From Brienomyrus brachyistius (taxonomy: Eukaryota; Chordata; Actinopteri; Osteoglossiformes; Mormyridae), in assembly GCF_023856365.1 (NCBI RefSeq), contig NC_064540.1, positions 12,797,191-12,861,190 on the forward strand: a DNA stretch of 64,000 nucleotides. Direction: 5' to 3'. Shown here piece by piece: positions 12,225 to 25,219 of the stretch (position 1 is the first letter of the stretch; the number at the start of each line of letters is the position of its first letter). The notes under the pieces were generated by a model, which saw only the letters and a program-made list of their open reading frames with translations, ran no database searches and was not told the origin of the DNA. Both the position numbers and the translations under genes were made by a program.

Positions 12225-13054
12225 GCAATGAATGCCCTGTATAAAACTGACATGTTTGATTAATCCTACTCATTTGTAATGAAAAACCCTTCAATACTTG
12301 AAAAATGTATATCTAATTTACAGTAGTCTCACCTATGGTCTAATCCATGATTATAAAAACAGCAGTGAATGAGAATGTGAAGGTAAGAGCACAACAGAGA
12401 GTTAATTTCAATCAGTGCCTTTAGGGCCCTCCTGCTGACAATATACTCTTGAAGTGTAACCTTACACTGACTTGGGTATGAAAGTATATTTCAGCTTATA
12501 GCATGGATCTTTCATGTTTCAAGATGACAAATCGGGTTTCATCTAGCCATTGCCCCGCAGCCCCAAAACATGTCTGAGTTAAATGGAATTTGAAAGGGAA
12601 GCTGAACAGATTTATCACTGGTGGCTTACAAAAAGAGAAGGCAAGCTATGTCAGCCCTGAAAGATGCTCTAGGCCTTAGGGGGTGTCCCTGGCCCTGGAT
12701 ACACCCTTCTATGGATGGCTCTTTTTTACTGCTGCAAGATTTCCAGTGGGGAATGCAATGACAAAAAACCTACAGCAACCACCCAGCTCAAAATATCATA
12801 TCATAATATTATTTCTGGAGATTAAAGTGACAAAAGAGCATTTTTCTTTGCATTTAAGCTGTGGTTGTGATATCATTGTCTTATAAAATAAGTTCATGAA
12901 TTAATAAAAGTGAGAAATAAATAAAAAAACAGGCTCTGCAACAGTTTCTACGTGCACAAACAGTGAGGCTACTCAATAGCTGATCAGGCCACTAGTATGA
13001 ACAATTTGCACATTTCCACATTAGGGACATCTCGGGGAAACATTTCTTTGCCTA
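12225..13054. other. Intergenic DNA, nothing recognised
   Basis: About 0.8 kb between the SINE and the next Tc1 element. I see no domain-bearing frame or repeat boundary. Confidence 0.45.
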
Positions 13055-14480
13055 CAGTGAGGCAAAAAAAGTATTTGGCAGCCACCAATTGTACCAGTTG
13101 TCCCACTTAAAAAGATGAGAGAGGTCTGTAATTTTCATCATAGGTACACTGCAAATGTGAGAGACAATGTAAAAAAAATCCAGGAAATCACATTGTATAA
13201 TTGTTAAAGAATTTATTTGTATAATGGTGCAGAAAATAAGTATTTGGTCAATAACAAAAGTTCACTTCAGTACTTTGTAATGTAACCTTGGTTGGCAATG
13301 ACAGAGGTCAAACATTTCCTGTAGGTCTTCACCAGGTTTGCACACACTGTAGCTGGTATTTTGGCCCATTCTTCCATGTAGATCTTCTCTATAGCTGTGA
13401 TGTTTTTGGGCTGTCGCTGGGCAACAAGGACTTTCAATTCCCTCCACAGATTCTCTATTGGATTGAAGTCTGGAGACTGGCTAGGCCACTCCAGAACCTT
13501 GAAATGCTTTTTACGTAGCCACTCCTTTGTTGCCTGGGCGATGTGTTTGGGATCATTGTCATGCTGAAAGATCCAGCCATGTTTCATCTTCAGTGCTCTC
13601 ACTGATGGTAGGAGGTTTTTGCCCAAAATCTCACGATACATGACCCCATTCATCCTTTCCTTAATACGGATCAGTTGTCCTGTCCCCTTTGCAGAAAAGC
13701 AGCCCCAAAGTATAATGTTTCCACCCCCGTGTTTCACAGTGGGCATGGTGTTCTTGGGATGCAACTCAGCATTCTTCCCCCTCCAAACACGACGGGTGGA
13801 GCTTATACCAAAGACTTCTATTTTGGTCTCATCTGACCACATGACTTTCTCCCAATCCTCCTCTGGATCTTCCAGATGGTCTCTAGCAAACTTTAGACGG
13901 GCCTGAACATGTGCTGGCTTAAGCAGGGGGACCTTTCGAGCATTGCAGGATTTTAATCCATGACGACGTAGTGTGTTACTAATAGTACCCTTCGTTACTG
14001 TGGTCCCAGCTCTCTTCAGGTCATTGACCAGTTCCCCCCCTTGTAGTTCTGGGATGTTTCCTCACCATTCTCAAGATCATTTGTACCCCACGAGGTGAGA
14101 TCTTGCATGAAGCCCCAAGTCGAGGGAGATTGTCATTGATCTTGTATTTATTCTATTTTCTAATAATTGCTCCAACAGTTGATCTCTTCTCACCAAGCTG
14201 CTTGCCTATTGCAGATTGGCTGATCCCAGTCTTGTGCAGGTGTACAATATTGTTTCTGGTGTCCTTATTCAGCTCTCTAGTCTTGGCCATGGTGGAGGTT
14301 GGAGTCTGACTGTTTGAAGGTGTGGACAGGTGACTTTTATACAGATAACGAGTTCAAACAGGTGCCATTAATACAGGTAACAAGTGGAGGATAGAAGAGC
14401 TTGTTAAAGAAGACGCAACAGGTCTGTGAGGGCCAGAATTCTTGCTTGTTCGTAGGTGCTAAATACGAGTAAGTATTTGC
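13055..14480 (-). pseudogene. Tc1-type transposon with broken transposase, family B
   Basis: The left terminus CAGTGAGGCAAAAAAAGTAT follows TA (13053-13054). The minus strand encodes a Tc1 transposase from an ATG at 14290. The N-terminal helix-turn-helix region has an in-frame TAG at codon 46 (14153-14155), and a net +1 shift lies between there and 13842, probably the run of seven C at 14034-14040. From 13842 to 13267 the frame is open for 191 codons. It keeps all three catalytic residues: Asp in MWSDETKIE, Asp in QHDNDPKH, Glu in NPIENLW (DD34E type). The C-terminal stop lies at 13267. The right terminus is degraded after about 14460. The catalytic half is well preserved, so decay is recent or slow, but the gene cannot make a full protein. 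Confidence 0.9.
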
Positions 14481-14650
14481 TGCTTCATAGGTAAATATGG
14501 TAATGAGGTGTTCAACATATAAGTACCAAGTAAATAATAATGATAGTAATAATAATAAGAAGGAATAACTTAACCACAATAAAGAAACTACTACTAATAA
14601 TAATAATCATAATTTAATAAGGAAAAATGTTATATATGTACACATGCACC
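14481..14650. other. AAT-rich low-complexity stretch
   Basis: Runs of AATAATAAT-like sequence lie between the Tc1 and the next transposase relic. No gene is seen. Confidence 0.5.
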
Positions 14651-14659
14651 CGCAGACAC

Positions 14660-15150
14660 ATTAGGAGCAAGGGGAACACATTCTCTATTGTGCTGTCTAC
14701 CCAATGTGGTGTCTCAAACACATCCACATCAGCTCCCTGGGGTCTGTATTCGTACACTTTCCACTGCTATGCGGAAAAGAATTCCTCTAAATTCAGAAAT
14801 GGGAAATATGGTGGAAGGTACAGTGCTACAAGTCGTGGACCAGAGTGGCCTGGTGGAAACTAATTATCCAGCATGGCAATGAAGGTGGGCTGCTCTAATT
14901 CCTCTTCCTGTGGGAGAATGAGGATATTTTTGAGTTCATCAAGGAATGTTAGCAAAAAGAGAGTGTTATAGGAACCTAGTTGTGCATGGTGATGCATTAC
15001 CCCATGCTGACCAATTGCAGCACACATGGTGACATTTCTGCCACACTTCCCAGGGACATTGACAATGGTATGGCTGGCAATGATGTTCCTCCACTGTTGC
15101 CTGGACTTCTTCAGGTTGAACTCAGCCTCAGAGATATATTCATAGGGAAC
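14660..15150 (-). pseudogene. DDE_3 (IS630-like) transposase relic, copy 1
   Basis: Read on the minus strand from about 15147, the sequence encodes the DDE_3 core of eukaryotic IS630-like transposases. It has a YISEAEFNLKKSR motif where functional relatives carry DEAGFN, so the first catalytic Asp is replaced by Ser. Then come a VPGKCGRNVTMCAAIGQHG block, a GSYNT block, a MLDN motif with the second Asp followed at once by a stop, and a LPPYFPFLN motif before a damaged EEFFSA region. Same family as 26.6-27.5 kb, and dead. Confidence 0.7.
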
Positions 15151-15159
15151 AGAGCAGGA

Positions 15160-15503
15160 ACAGGCAGGTTGGGTAGATCAGGAACCGTGGGGGGCGGAGC
15201 ATCATCCGGGGGCACAGCTGGAATGGGCGGTGCAGGAACCTCCTAGGGCGCAGCCGGAACCTCAGGTGGTGGTGGAGGAACCTCAGGCGGCGCTGGAGGA
15301 ACCTTGGGTGGCGCTAGAGGAACCTCCACCGATGATGATGCTCTGCCCCCCACGGTTCCTGATCTGCCTGACCTGCCTGTTCCTGCTCTGCCCGTGCCTG
15401 ATGTTTCAGATCGGCCCGCACCTGATGCGCCTGACCTGCCCGTACCTGATATCCTGACTCTGCCCGTACATGATGTACGTGACCCGGAGAGAGCATTCCA
15501 CTC
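15160..15503 (+). repeat. GC-rich minisatellite with Pro/Asp-rich open frame
   Basis: Two blocks of imperfect short tandem repeats sit next to each other. The first (about 15233-15332) repeats GGAACCTC(A/C)GG-like units that read as Gly/Glu-rich. The second (about 15355-15480) repeats CCTGACCTGCCCGTA-like 15-mers, giving repeated Pro-Asp-Leu-Pro-Val. An open frame on the + strand spans 15304-15591, but it runs into the LINE at its 3' end. This could be a linker or gag-type region of a lost retroelement. I do not recognise the protein. Confidence 0.6.
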
Positions 15504-17885
15504 TTTTCCGGCTGAGAACCATGGTCTCGGATTTGGAGGTGCTGATTCTCATCCCAGCCGCTTCACACTCAGCTGCAAACTGTTCCAGTGAGATGAAGCC
15601 AACAGAACCACATCATCTGCAAAAAGCAGAGACCTAATCCTGAGGTCACCAAACCAGGGACTCTCAATGCTCTGGCTGCGCCTAGAAATTCTGTCCATAA
15701 AAGCATGAACAGAATCGGTGACAAAGGGCAGCCCTGGTGGAGTCCAACCCTCATCGGAAAGGAGTCCAACTTACTGCCAACCATGCGGATCAAGCTCTGA
15801 CACAGGTCATGCAGGAACCGAACAGCTATTATAAGGAAGCCCGACACCCCATACTCCTGGAGCACTCCCCACAGAACTCCCCACGGGACACGGTCGAATG
15901 CCTTCTCCTAGTCCACAAAACACATGTAGACTGGATGGGCAAACTCCCATGAACCTTCAAAGACCCTGCTGAGAGTATAGAGCTGGTCCACTGTTCCACG
16001 GCCAGGGCGAAAACCACACTGCTCCTCCTGAATCCGAGGTTTGACAATCCGGCGGACCATCCACTCCAGGACCCCTGAATAGACCTTACCAGGGAGGCTG
16101 AAGAGTGTGATCCCCTTAAAGTTGAAGCACACCCTCTGGTCCCCCTTCTTAAAGAGGGGAACCACCACCCCGGTTTGCCAGTCCAGAGGCACTGCCTCTG
16201 ATGTCCACGTGATGCTGCAGATGCGTGTCAACCAGGACAGCTCCACAGCATCCAGAGCCTTGAGGAACTCTGAGGCAGATCTCATCCACCCCTGGGTCCC
16301 GGCCACTTAGGAGTTTTTTAACCACCTCAGCGACCTCCGCCCCAGAGATAGGGGAGTCCACCCCCAAGTCCCCAGACTCTGCTTCCTTGTTGGAAGGCGT
16401 GTTGGTGGGATTGAGGAGGTCTTCGAAGTATTCCTTCCACCAACCCAAAACATCCCAAGTTGAGGTCAGCAGTTGCCCCATCCCCACCATAAACAGTTTT
16501 GATGCTGTGTTGATGATAATTCCCACCTTGAGCCGCCGGATGGTAGACCAGAATCTCCTCGAAACTATCCGGAAGTTGTTCTCCATGGCCTCTCCAAATT
16601 CCTCCGACACCTGAGTTTTGCCTTAGCGACCACCGAAGCCACATCCTGCTTGACCCGCCGGTACCTGTCAGCTGCCTCTTGAGTCCCACAGGCTAAAAAG
16701 GCCCAATAGGAATCCTTCTTCAGCTTGACAGCATCCCTCACCACTGCTGTCCACCAGCGGGTTCGGGGATTACCGCCGCGACAGGCACCGACCACCTTAT
16801 GGCCACAGCTCCGGTTAGCCGCCTCCACAATGGAGGCGCGGAACATGGCCCATTCGGAATCAATATCCCCCGTCTCCCCCGGGACATGGGAGAAGTTCTG
16901 CCGGAGGAAGGAATTGAAGCTCCTTCTGACAGGGGATTCTGCCATACGTTCCCAGCAGATGCTCACTATACGCATGGGCCTGCCAGGCCTGGCCGGCTTC
17001 GTTCCCCACCAGCGGAGCCAACCCACCACCAGGTAGAGATTAGTTGACACTGATCACAGCCCCTCTCTTCACCCGAGTGTCCAATACATGTGGCCACAAG
17101 TCCGATGACACGACCACAAAGTTGATCATTGAACTGTATCCTAGGGTGTCCTGGTGCTAAGTGCACATATGGACACCCTTATGCTTGAACATAGTGTTCA
17201 TTATGGACAATCCATGACGATCACAGAACTTCAATAACAAAACACCGCTCAGGTTCAGATCAGGGGGGCTGTTCCTCCCAATCATGCCACTCCAGGTCTT
17301 ACTGTCATTGCCTACGTGAGCATTGAAGTCCCCCAGCAGAACAAGAGAGTTCCCAGGAGGAGTGCTCTACAACACCCCTTCCAAGGACTCCAAAAAGGGT
17401 GGGAATTCTGAACTGCCGCTTGGCGCATAAACGCAAACAACAGTCAGAACCCATCCCCCCACCCGAACGCGAAGGGAGGCTACCCTCTTGTCCACTGCGG
17501 TAAACCCCAATGTACAGTGTGTTCACCACTGCTTGGTGCCTCTCCCTGCGAGCAACTCCAGAATGGAAGAGGGTCCAACCCCCCTCAAGGAGACTGGTTC
17601 CAGAGCCCAAGCCGTGTGTTGAGGTGAGCCTGACTATATTTAATCAGAACCTCACAACCTCTCTCATCTGCTCAGGCTCCTTCCCCACCAGAGAGGTGAC
17701 ATTCCATATCCCTAGAGCTACCTTCTGCAGCTAAGGATCAGTCTGCCAAGGTCCCCGCCTTCGGCCACTGCCAAACTCGCATTGCACACCAGGACCCATA
17801 GGTGCAGGCCCAGCCACCAGGCACTCGCCATCGAGCCCCACCCCCAGGCCAGGCTCCAGAAGAAGAACTGACTGAATTGCTGTAG
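15504..17885 (-). pseudogene. Non-LTR retrotransposon, unassigned fish LINE family, copy 2 (longest)
   Basis: The minus strand carries the longest copy of this family. From about 17885 an apurinic-endonuclease-type domain can be followed in broken frames: SLVGKEPEQ-like start, SGTSLLEGGWTLFHSGVARR, a GNDSKTW block and a TMFKHKGVH block. A linker containing SEWAMFRASIVEAANRS and NPRTRWWTAVVRDAVKLKKD follows (16565-17050). Then comes the reverse transcriptase, with SPISGAEVAEVVKKLLSGRD and EEQCGFRPGRGTVDQLYTL, and a catalytic region near 15600-15660. Each domain is in a different frame with stops between. The 3' end is lost near 15504, where the minisatellite begins. Same family as 9.3 kb and 36.8 kb. 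Confidence 0.88.
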
Positions 17886-18728
17886 GTGTTGTTTTTCCAC
17901 ACATTCTTAAAACTGAATTGGCTACAATGAACTACTATTTCAAGTGGTACAAATATTGATGTCGTGCATGATATTTATATAAGAAATCTGATCCAGCACA
18001 GGAGGAGATTCAACTCCTCCATTTATTTGGAGTAAGGAATTGTATTTCTGCCATTTATGGGCTTGATATTATAAGTCATTTTTGGTTTTTATTTCTTCAT
18101 TAAAGATGTATTGTGCTTTTATAGAATTAGAATTTCGTGATCAGTGATTATTGTTGACACACCACAGCACACAGTGCACAAGGTTTAGTCAAGGTTTTTA
18201 AATCAGTTGGGAATATTCGGGCTGGTTTCTTCACCCACAGAGTATTTCTAGAGCCACAAGCCCTCAATTGTCCCACATGGGGGGTCCATAGACAGCCACC
18301 CCTCCTCTTTAGTCTCAAGCACTGTACATCTGAAACCTTTCAGATTTGGTTTCATGGATATCAGTACATCGGTTAAGAGGTATCTGAAGGTGGCTAGTTC
18401 TGGAATGTAAGATCATCAAGAATGATTTTGTCTCAAATTACTTTCGTATAACAGCTGTCTCTTTTGTGCAGACTAAGCCATAGCTGTGTAAGCTCACATT
18501 CTGCTTCTACATATTTTGATTTGAAGATGCAAATCAGTTTTTAGTGTTTTATTGTGTCATTTCAAACATTTATGCCTATGAAAAAGCATGCAAAATTAAA
18601 AACTGGATTGAGGTGAAGTGTCTTGCTCTCCTTTATGTATTTTATTACACAGGACAGGGGTCTACCACCTTCTTTACAGTAAGAGGTACTTTTTTAAAAT
18701 TTTAACTTTTATTGATTCATAAATAAAC
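17886..18728. other. Intergenic DNA, nothing recognised
   Basis: About 0.8 kb without a domain-bearing frame or recognisable repeat end. Confidence 0.45.
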
Positions 18729-18990
18729 TCATGACCTGCTTGTCCGGTCTTCTCGTGTGGCACGCCCCCTACCTCATGTGCAATCCCGATTGTTATCAGC
18801 TGTTTCTTGTTATTCCCATTGAGTCCTGTGTATTTTCATTCCGCATTCGAATATGTTTCCCCAATCCTGTCATTGAAGTCTACACCGTGTTGTGCCTTGT
18901 CTGCCTGCAGTAAACCCTGTGTTTTGGATTTCCATCTACCTGACCCTGATTCCTCGCTCCTTGCCCACTTGCCCTGTACGTGGTCTGACA
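18729..18990 (+). mobile_element. Solo LTR-like element (family 1)
   Basis: A 262-bp segment ends in CTGACA and is flanked by a perfect 5-bp duplication TAAAC (18724-18728 and 18991-18995). The interior shares order and short blocks with the LTR-like segments at 38.8 kb and 29.4-29.7 kb, such as the GTGTGGCACGCCCCC block near the start. No internal retroelement domain adjoins it. The 5' terminus begins TCATGA rather than TG, so the left boundary relies on the duplication. Confidence 0.6.
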
Positions 18991-18995
18991 TAAAC

Positions 18996-19690
18996 AAATA
19001 TCCAGGCACCTCCATTTCACAATGCTCAGAACAGACAGTGCAGTTAGGGGTAATGCTAAAGATTTTGGGTCCCATGAAAGCATATCATTTTGGGGCCCCA
19101 GTTCAGTCCAATCCAGTTGTTTTTCCACATTTTTAAGGCCCTCGTCACTCAGAGGCCCTTGGAATCATCCCAACTATCCCCCTTTATTAGTTCTTATTAG
19201 TTAGTCCCACTTTAAAGAGCCTGGTTGGGGTCCAGTAATATCTATATAACAGCTTGTATTGGATAAATTTTCTTCTTGCTTACTGTATATCCTTACCATT
19301 ATTACCCACGACCTTCTGCCAGACCTGCTCATCTATTTGACAATAAAGATCCTACTGGCAGATTATTCGAAGACTGTCACATGTATTACTAATTACTTGA
19401 CCTGCATTTCTGTGGAATACGGAGGCCTTAGGACAAGTTAACTTGAAATAATCCATTAAGGGTTTGTTTTCATCATTAAACTGAAACTTTGTGTTAATGC
19501 AAAATTAGCAAATATCTCCAAAAATGGCCCTTTTCCCATACATGACATTTTCTAATTCATTCTGCATATGATATAAATATACCCTACTTAAATAATTCAC
19601 TCACTGTTTGTATCCCATTCAATAGCCATTGTTTCCGCTATATACTTTTCTTTCCTACTTGTATTTCTTCGTTGTGCCAGATGGATGAAT
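18996..19690. other. Intergenic DNA, nothing recognised
   Basis: Small overlapping open frames on both strands have no recognisable domains. The left part may be the 3' untranslated tail of the L1-type element that follows. Confidence 0.4.
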
Positions 19691-19699
19691 ACCATTGTT

Positions 19700-22600
19700 T
19701 ATATTGATATCTTATATATTTCATGTGCTTTAGACTGTATCTTTTTAGAGTATCTAACAATGGTCACCATTCCTATCCCCAGGAGACTGTGACATAACTT
19801 CTATAGAATGAAATGGCAAAGTCAACCACTGTTCCATAAATACCCAGCCAAGCCTGGATGCTGTGTTGCACCAATGTTTAGCAAGCTTTGCCATTTCAAA
19901 GGAGATATTATATAATTTTACACCCGGAAGTTCTAACCCTCCCTTGAATTTAGGGGCATGCAGTTTGCTCACCCTTATTCTGGGCTTTTTATTTTCCCAA
20001 AGACAATCTCTAATCATTTAGTCATACTGACTACAGACCTGCATCAGTACACTAAAGGGTAACATCATAGATAAGTACTTAAACTGAGGTGCTGCCACCA
20101 TTTATACTACATTCATTTTACCCCGACAAAGAGAGTTTAATTTTTCCCCCTTTTCTAGATTTGTTTTAATCTTTCGCAGCAGTGGCTCATAGTTCAGTAT
20201 CATTAGTCTGTCTAGATCTGACGTAAGACAAATGCCAAGGTAATTCATACCTTTTGGAACCCACTTGAAATTAAATTGAGTGACCAAGGGCAATAGGACG
20301 TGGACATTGCCATAGCCTCAGATTCGTTCCAGTCTGTCATATAACCAGACAGATCCGATTATGATGTATTAAAGCCATTAATGGAGGTAAGGAGTTAAGG
20401 GGTTCTTCACCCAGTAATAAAATGTCATCTGCCTAAAGCGTCAACTTGTGGTGTTCTCTCCCTCCATTTACCCCTCTGATTTTTGGGTCTGCCCTAATAG
20501 CCACTGCCAAGGGCTCCAAAACAATCGTGCACAATAGAGGTGGCAGTGGGCAGACCTGTCTTGTGCCTCTACTGAGCTCAGAGAATAGTTATATCTGTGG
20601 CCCTTGGATTAGAGTAAATTATCTGAATACACTTACTAAATTCAGGGCCAAAGAATTTTTGAAAGAGTTGCAGTTAGAAAGCCCCACTCAACCCTATCAT
20701 AGGCCTTTTCAACATCAAGGGAAATAGCGACCATCAGCACTTTCTCTGAGTGGTTCAACCATAACAAGTGAAGAAGTCGTCTTATATTATCAGCGGAGGA
20801 GCTATGTCTCATAAAGCCCAATTGGTATTCATGTATAATAGCTGGTAGCACCCTTTCCAAATGCATAGCCAATGTTTTAGTCAATATCTTACCGTCCACG
20901 TTAATGAGACTAACTAGTCATGAAATTAGCAGGATGTGTATGGTCCCTATGCTTTTTAGGTATTAAGGATATTAGCACATCATTAAATGCAGGTGGTAGC
21001 GCATCCAATTTGAAGGCCTATAAGTACACTTTAGTTAGGATCAGGGTAATAATATCTATGTAGTTTTTATAATACTCAGCTGGGAATCCAGCTGAACCAG
21101 GTGACTTACCAATTTTCATTGATAGTATAGCCTCTGACTTTCTGTGATTTCACTGGTTCAGATAGAAACTCCATACCTGTTAGTGAAACCCAAGTTAGCT
21201 CTATATTGCAGAAAATTGGAAATTTGGAAATAAAATGGTTTATTGTTATTGCGTGTTGATTTCTATAATTTCTCATAGAACTGATGGAAAATATTGTTTA
21301 TTCCCTTTCCTGAGCTGACTATTGTATCCCCCTGTGGGATAATGTTCAAAGCAACTTCTTGTTTCAACTGCCTAGCAAGAAGTCAGCTAGTTTTTTCCCC
21401 TCCCTCACAAAACTTCATTCTGAGTCTGAGCAATGCATATTTTGCCTTCTTATTGTATATCTCATGTATTCCAGCTTTATACCTGCATATGTTTTGAAAT
21501 AGGCTTTCTGAGTATTTTCTTGCCAACTCATTCTCTATTTTCCCATGTTCTAATTCCAGTTTCTATATTGTTTCTATATTCTGTTTATTAATGTTACATT
21601 CAATAACTTGTTCAATCATATCCTGGGATACCAAAATCAAATCAATTCGGGAATGTGATTTATAGCGATGGGAGTAGAAAGTCTACTCCCTCTCCCCAGG
21701 GTTGACCAAGTATCAGATATCAATTACACCTATATATTTCATTAACATTTGCATAGCTACCCTATCTTTTGGTATTTTTAATATGTTCTTATATTTGATC
21801 CGATCTAATGTACCATCCATAACCTGATTAAAGTCTCCAACCCAGATAATGTGTCCCTCTACATTCCCTAAATCCTGTTGACCTCATGAAAAAACAGTGC
21901 CCCCCCCACATAATGATACCTGGGCTCCATTTATCAAGACCTCAATGCAAACCACTCTGCCATTGTCATCTTTAAATCTTATAAGGAGCGAAGAGTTTAG
22001 CTTCTTATTAATCAAAATAGTAAAAAAGTACCCTGTCACTTTTATTCTGCGCTGCCTCATCTTCCATGTGCATCTCCTGAATAAATGCAATATCACTTCA
22101 CTTATGTTTAAAATGCATATAAAATATCTTTTTATATACTGTCTTAAGTAAAACAATATTTGTTAATCAAGAGCTCAATACTCTCTGTGTAAGAGTAAAG
22201 GGAGTGCCTGCTTAATATACCAATAAAAATGTCTGGATGTCTAATATTTTCAATATTCAAAACATTACAGAAGATCAAACTGGTCGTAAAACATACACCC
22301 AAAATACTAAATAAGAAAACAAAAAGCCCCGTATAGTGAACAAAGGCTTCTTCATATAAAAATCTGGTAAAAACAAAAAAACTAAATTAAATCTCATTTA
22401 GGTCCACTGGTAGTCGATGGTGCACTGTCCTCCACTTTATACCTCCACTTTAACATTGCCCTTCACTTACCATTGCCACCATGCTCTCAAATAAACTTGA
22501 CTGTTTCTATAGCTTTGTCGAACTTCATGTTGCTCCCTTTCCCACGAGAACCGGAGAATTCCAGAGTGCCAGAGTGTCTTTCACATTTATTTCCAATAGC

Positions 22601-23330
22601 AACTTTCCTGCCATTGTAAATGCTCTCCTTTTCTCAGCCAGCTCCCTGGACATATCTGGAAGGAATGACAACCTGTAGCCTTTCAAATCCATTCCATTCC
22701 TCTTTTCTCCCTCACTGCTTCTAGTACCTTTGTCACGGCCACACAAGCAAAGGACACCGGGTGTATGGCGTTACCGGTCATGCCCACGCAAGCAGGAATT
22801 ACCGGGTGTACGGCGTTACCGACATTTAGAGGTACAAAGGAGACAAACCTACCGCAGCACGTCGCGTATTGAGCCGAATGATAGCGTGCCATACCCGAGT
22901 TCCCAACTTCACTCTGTATTCCTAGCGTGTTTGCCTTACCTGCTTTCCTTTCCCTCTCCAGAACCGCTCCGGCTCCTGACCTGCCTTCCCCGCTGAGACC
23001 GGCACGTCCCGTTCCCTCCCCCCCGTGTGTACCTGTCTCGTGCTTACCTGTAGGACGGATTCCCTGGTTCTCGACCCCAGTGCTCCCAAATCTACCACGG
23101 CCTTTGCTTGCCCCGCCTATTACCTTTGCCATAAGCACGCTAATAAACCAAGCATCTGCTTGCACATCTGGATCCGTGTCTTCCTGTTCGGGTGCCTCTG
23201 ACAACCTTCTTCCACACAGATGAGCACAGAAACCGGACCATTATAATTCTTGGTGGCTGATCATCCTTTGGATGTGGGGAGAGATAGCATAGTCATATTC
23301 TAGGATAATATTTAATTTTAAATGCACTAC
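19700..23330 (-). pseudogene. L1-clade LINE (fish L1), ORF1 and ORF2 relics
   Basis: The minus strand reads through an L1-type element. ORF1 C-terminal sequence spans about 23320-22480: a PPRIIMVRF block, then the interrupting LTR at 22731-23203, then LKGYRLSFLPDMSRELAEKR. Endonuclease-side sequence follows at 22156-21640 (LINKKLNSSLLIRFKDDNGR and VLINGAQVSL). The reverse transcriptase contains MDGKILTKTLAMHLERVLPA, GFMRHSSSADNIRRLLHL and VAISLDVEKAYDRVEW (20642-20899), with an ADDILL-type catalytic box near 20425-20440. The C-terminal region has FKWVPKGMNYLGICLTSDLD and LPGVKLYNISFEMAKLAKHW. Stops and shifts separate every block, so it is dead. The motif set is typical of fish L1. Confidence 0.88.
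22731..23203 (+). mobile_element. Solo LTR (473 bp), 5-bp target duplication
   Basis: It begins TGTCACGGCC and ends CCTCTGACA, so it has TGT...ACA termini. ACCTT is duplicated exactly at 22726-22730 and 23204-23208. Just inside is a direct repeat of an ACCGGGTGTA(T/C)GGCGTTACC unit (near 22757 and 22802). CTAATAAACC near 23142 could be the R-region polyadenylation signal. It splits ORF1 of the L1-type element, so it is the younger insertion. No internal region or second LTR is present. Confidence 0.88.
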
Positions 23331-25219
23331 TTAACTATTACATCCCATGAAACAGAGCAGTATTCAATGTGCCTTGTAGAAAGAATGCCTCAAATTTTCT
23401 CTGCTAGAGGAGGTTTTGACATTTTTTTGGTAATAAAGGTACTCAAATGGTGAACATACTGTTAATTTATTTGTTAGCAAAGAATACTGAGTATATTTTT
23501 AGTAAATTGAATGACATCTCAAAGTATGCAGAAACCTTTGACTGGTAGTGTATATTTATGCATTTGTGTGTATGCGTGTGTAAGAAATATGGTCAGTGCT
23601 GATGGGGTGAAGCACACATCAAGTTGTAAGACTCTTGTAAAAACCATTAAAAATGTGATTTTTATATGGGTAGTGCAGTTACTTAAAGAAAACAAGATTT
23701 GGAAGCAATTGGGAAATATATTGAACCCTTCGGTACTTTTTACTCACCATACTTATATTCAGATATGGGTTAGGGTTGGGGGGGGTGGGGGGCTCTTTTG
23801 TAATGTATGTGGAAGCTACAAGGACTAACAGGGCAGTTAGGCATGTGCATGTGCTACAGGGTACAGTACAATTATGGCCTATAAGTGCTTGTCTGACTCA
23901 AAGTTTGATGGCTCTGTTAGGCATTTACAGCTCTCAGACAGCCAGATCTCCACTGACTCATCCCTCCCAGTAAATCGCAGTCGTGACTCCCCTATTAAAA
24001 TAATAAATAGGTCAGATGACCCAGATATAACAACAGAGCATGATTAGGATTAGAGACAGCATATATTCTGCTAGATCTGTCCCGAGTAGCTCTTCTGTTT
24101 ACTTTGCACCTTTCCATGTTTGCTGGATAATGACAGGCCAGTGTCTGCCCCCTGTAAATCTATATAGATTATGTATGATATACTACTGGATCAGGGCAAT
24201 GCTTTCGTCACTGAAGCTAGATGGTTTCATGTTAGTTTGTGGTCTTTTCTTCATCACTTCTCTAATAGGTACTGAAGAGGACATCTGTTAAGCTTTCTGA
24301 GAATAAATATGTCTCGATATTATGGTCTATCACAATCAGTTTTGTGACTAGAAAGCTGCTCAGTTATGTGACTACAGTATAGTTCAATCACAATAACATA
24401 TTATCAAATAAAGAAGGTTTACATGATTTCAGCAGTTTTCCCAGGGACTCACTGTTGTTCAAGTGAAAGGCCAGGAATAAGAAGCTAGACTTCAGATAAA
24501 AAGTAATTGGGAGACCTTGGGAGGCCAATTGGTTTGGCTGGTACCCCTTTCAGAGTGCCACACAAATGGTTAATGGTGGACCAGTATTGAGATGTCACCT
24601 CATTGCCACTATATATCTGCGAATCCTGACCTCATGCCTGACTGATCCACCCTGGCACCTCATATTGATGGTATCTTAAGCTGCTTTGGGGGAGTAGGTC
24701 TACCACCTCTTTTGGCTGGGCATTTTAAAAGGGTTCTAGCTGTCTATTTCAGTCCCTCAGTGGAATTCCCCCCATATCCATATGGCATGATATGCTTTGA
24801 ACTACATCCCCTGCTCTTTTTAGACAGCTAGGCAAACAATGATATTTTCCAAACAACTTAATTTACAGAATGAACGCAGGGCTCTGATCTTATAACTGAG
24901 TTTCCCGTGAATAATGAATAACAAGCACAAGCTAGCATTGGAGCTATACAACTCATTACTAAGAAAGAGAGTTACTGAAATGACAGACAAGTGCAACATA
25001 AGAGCATTCGGGCTACACGAGAGACCAGGATTACAGAAGACTGCAGATCTGTAATGTAATGTTTGCATTGGCTAATCATATTAAAATGCATTGGTGTTGA
25101 TGGGTGTTAGTTATATGGTTAATCCTTCATGCTGTTTATAATGGACAGAGCATGCCTATATAAAAAAAAAAACAATGGCAGGCTCTGAGGATGTCGCAGA
25201 ATGGTAAACTGGATGCATA
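23331..25219. other. Intergenic DNA, nothing recognised
   Basis: About 1.9 kb, with a short G homopolymer tract near 23776. Open frames of 60-105 codons are scattered and show no domain. Confidence 0.4.

Noticed and set aside
22731..23223. Paired open frames over the LTR at 22.7-23.2 kb as a gene
   Set aside because: The region is bounded by a 5-bp target duplication and has LTR-type termini; frames on both strands are incidental.
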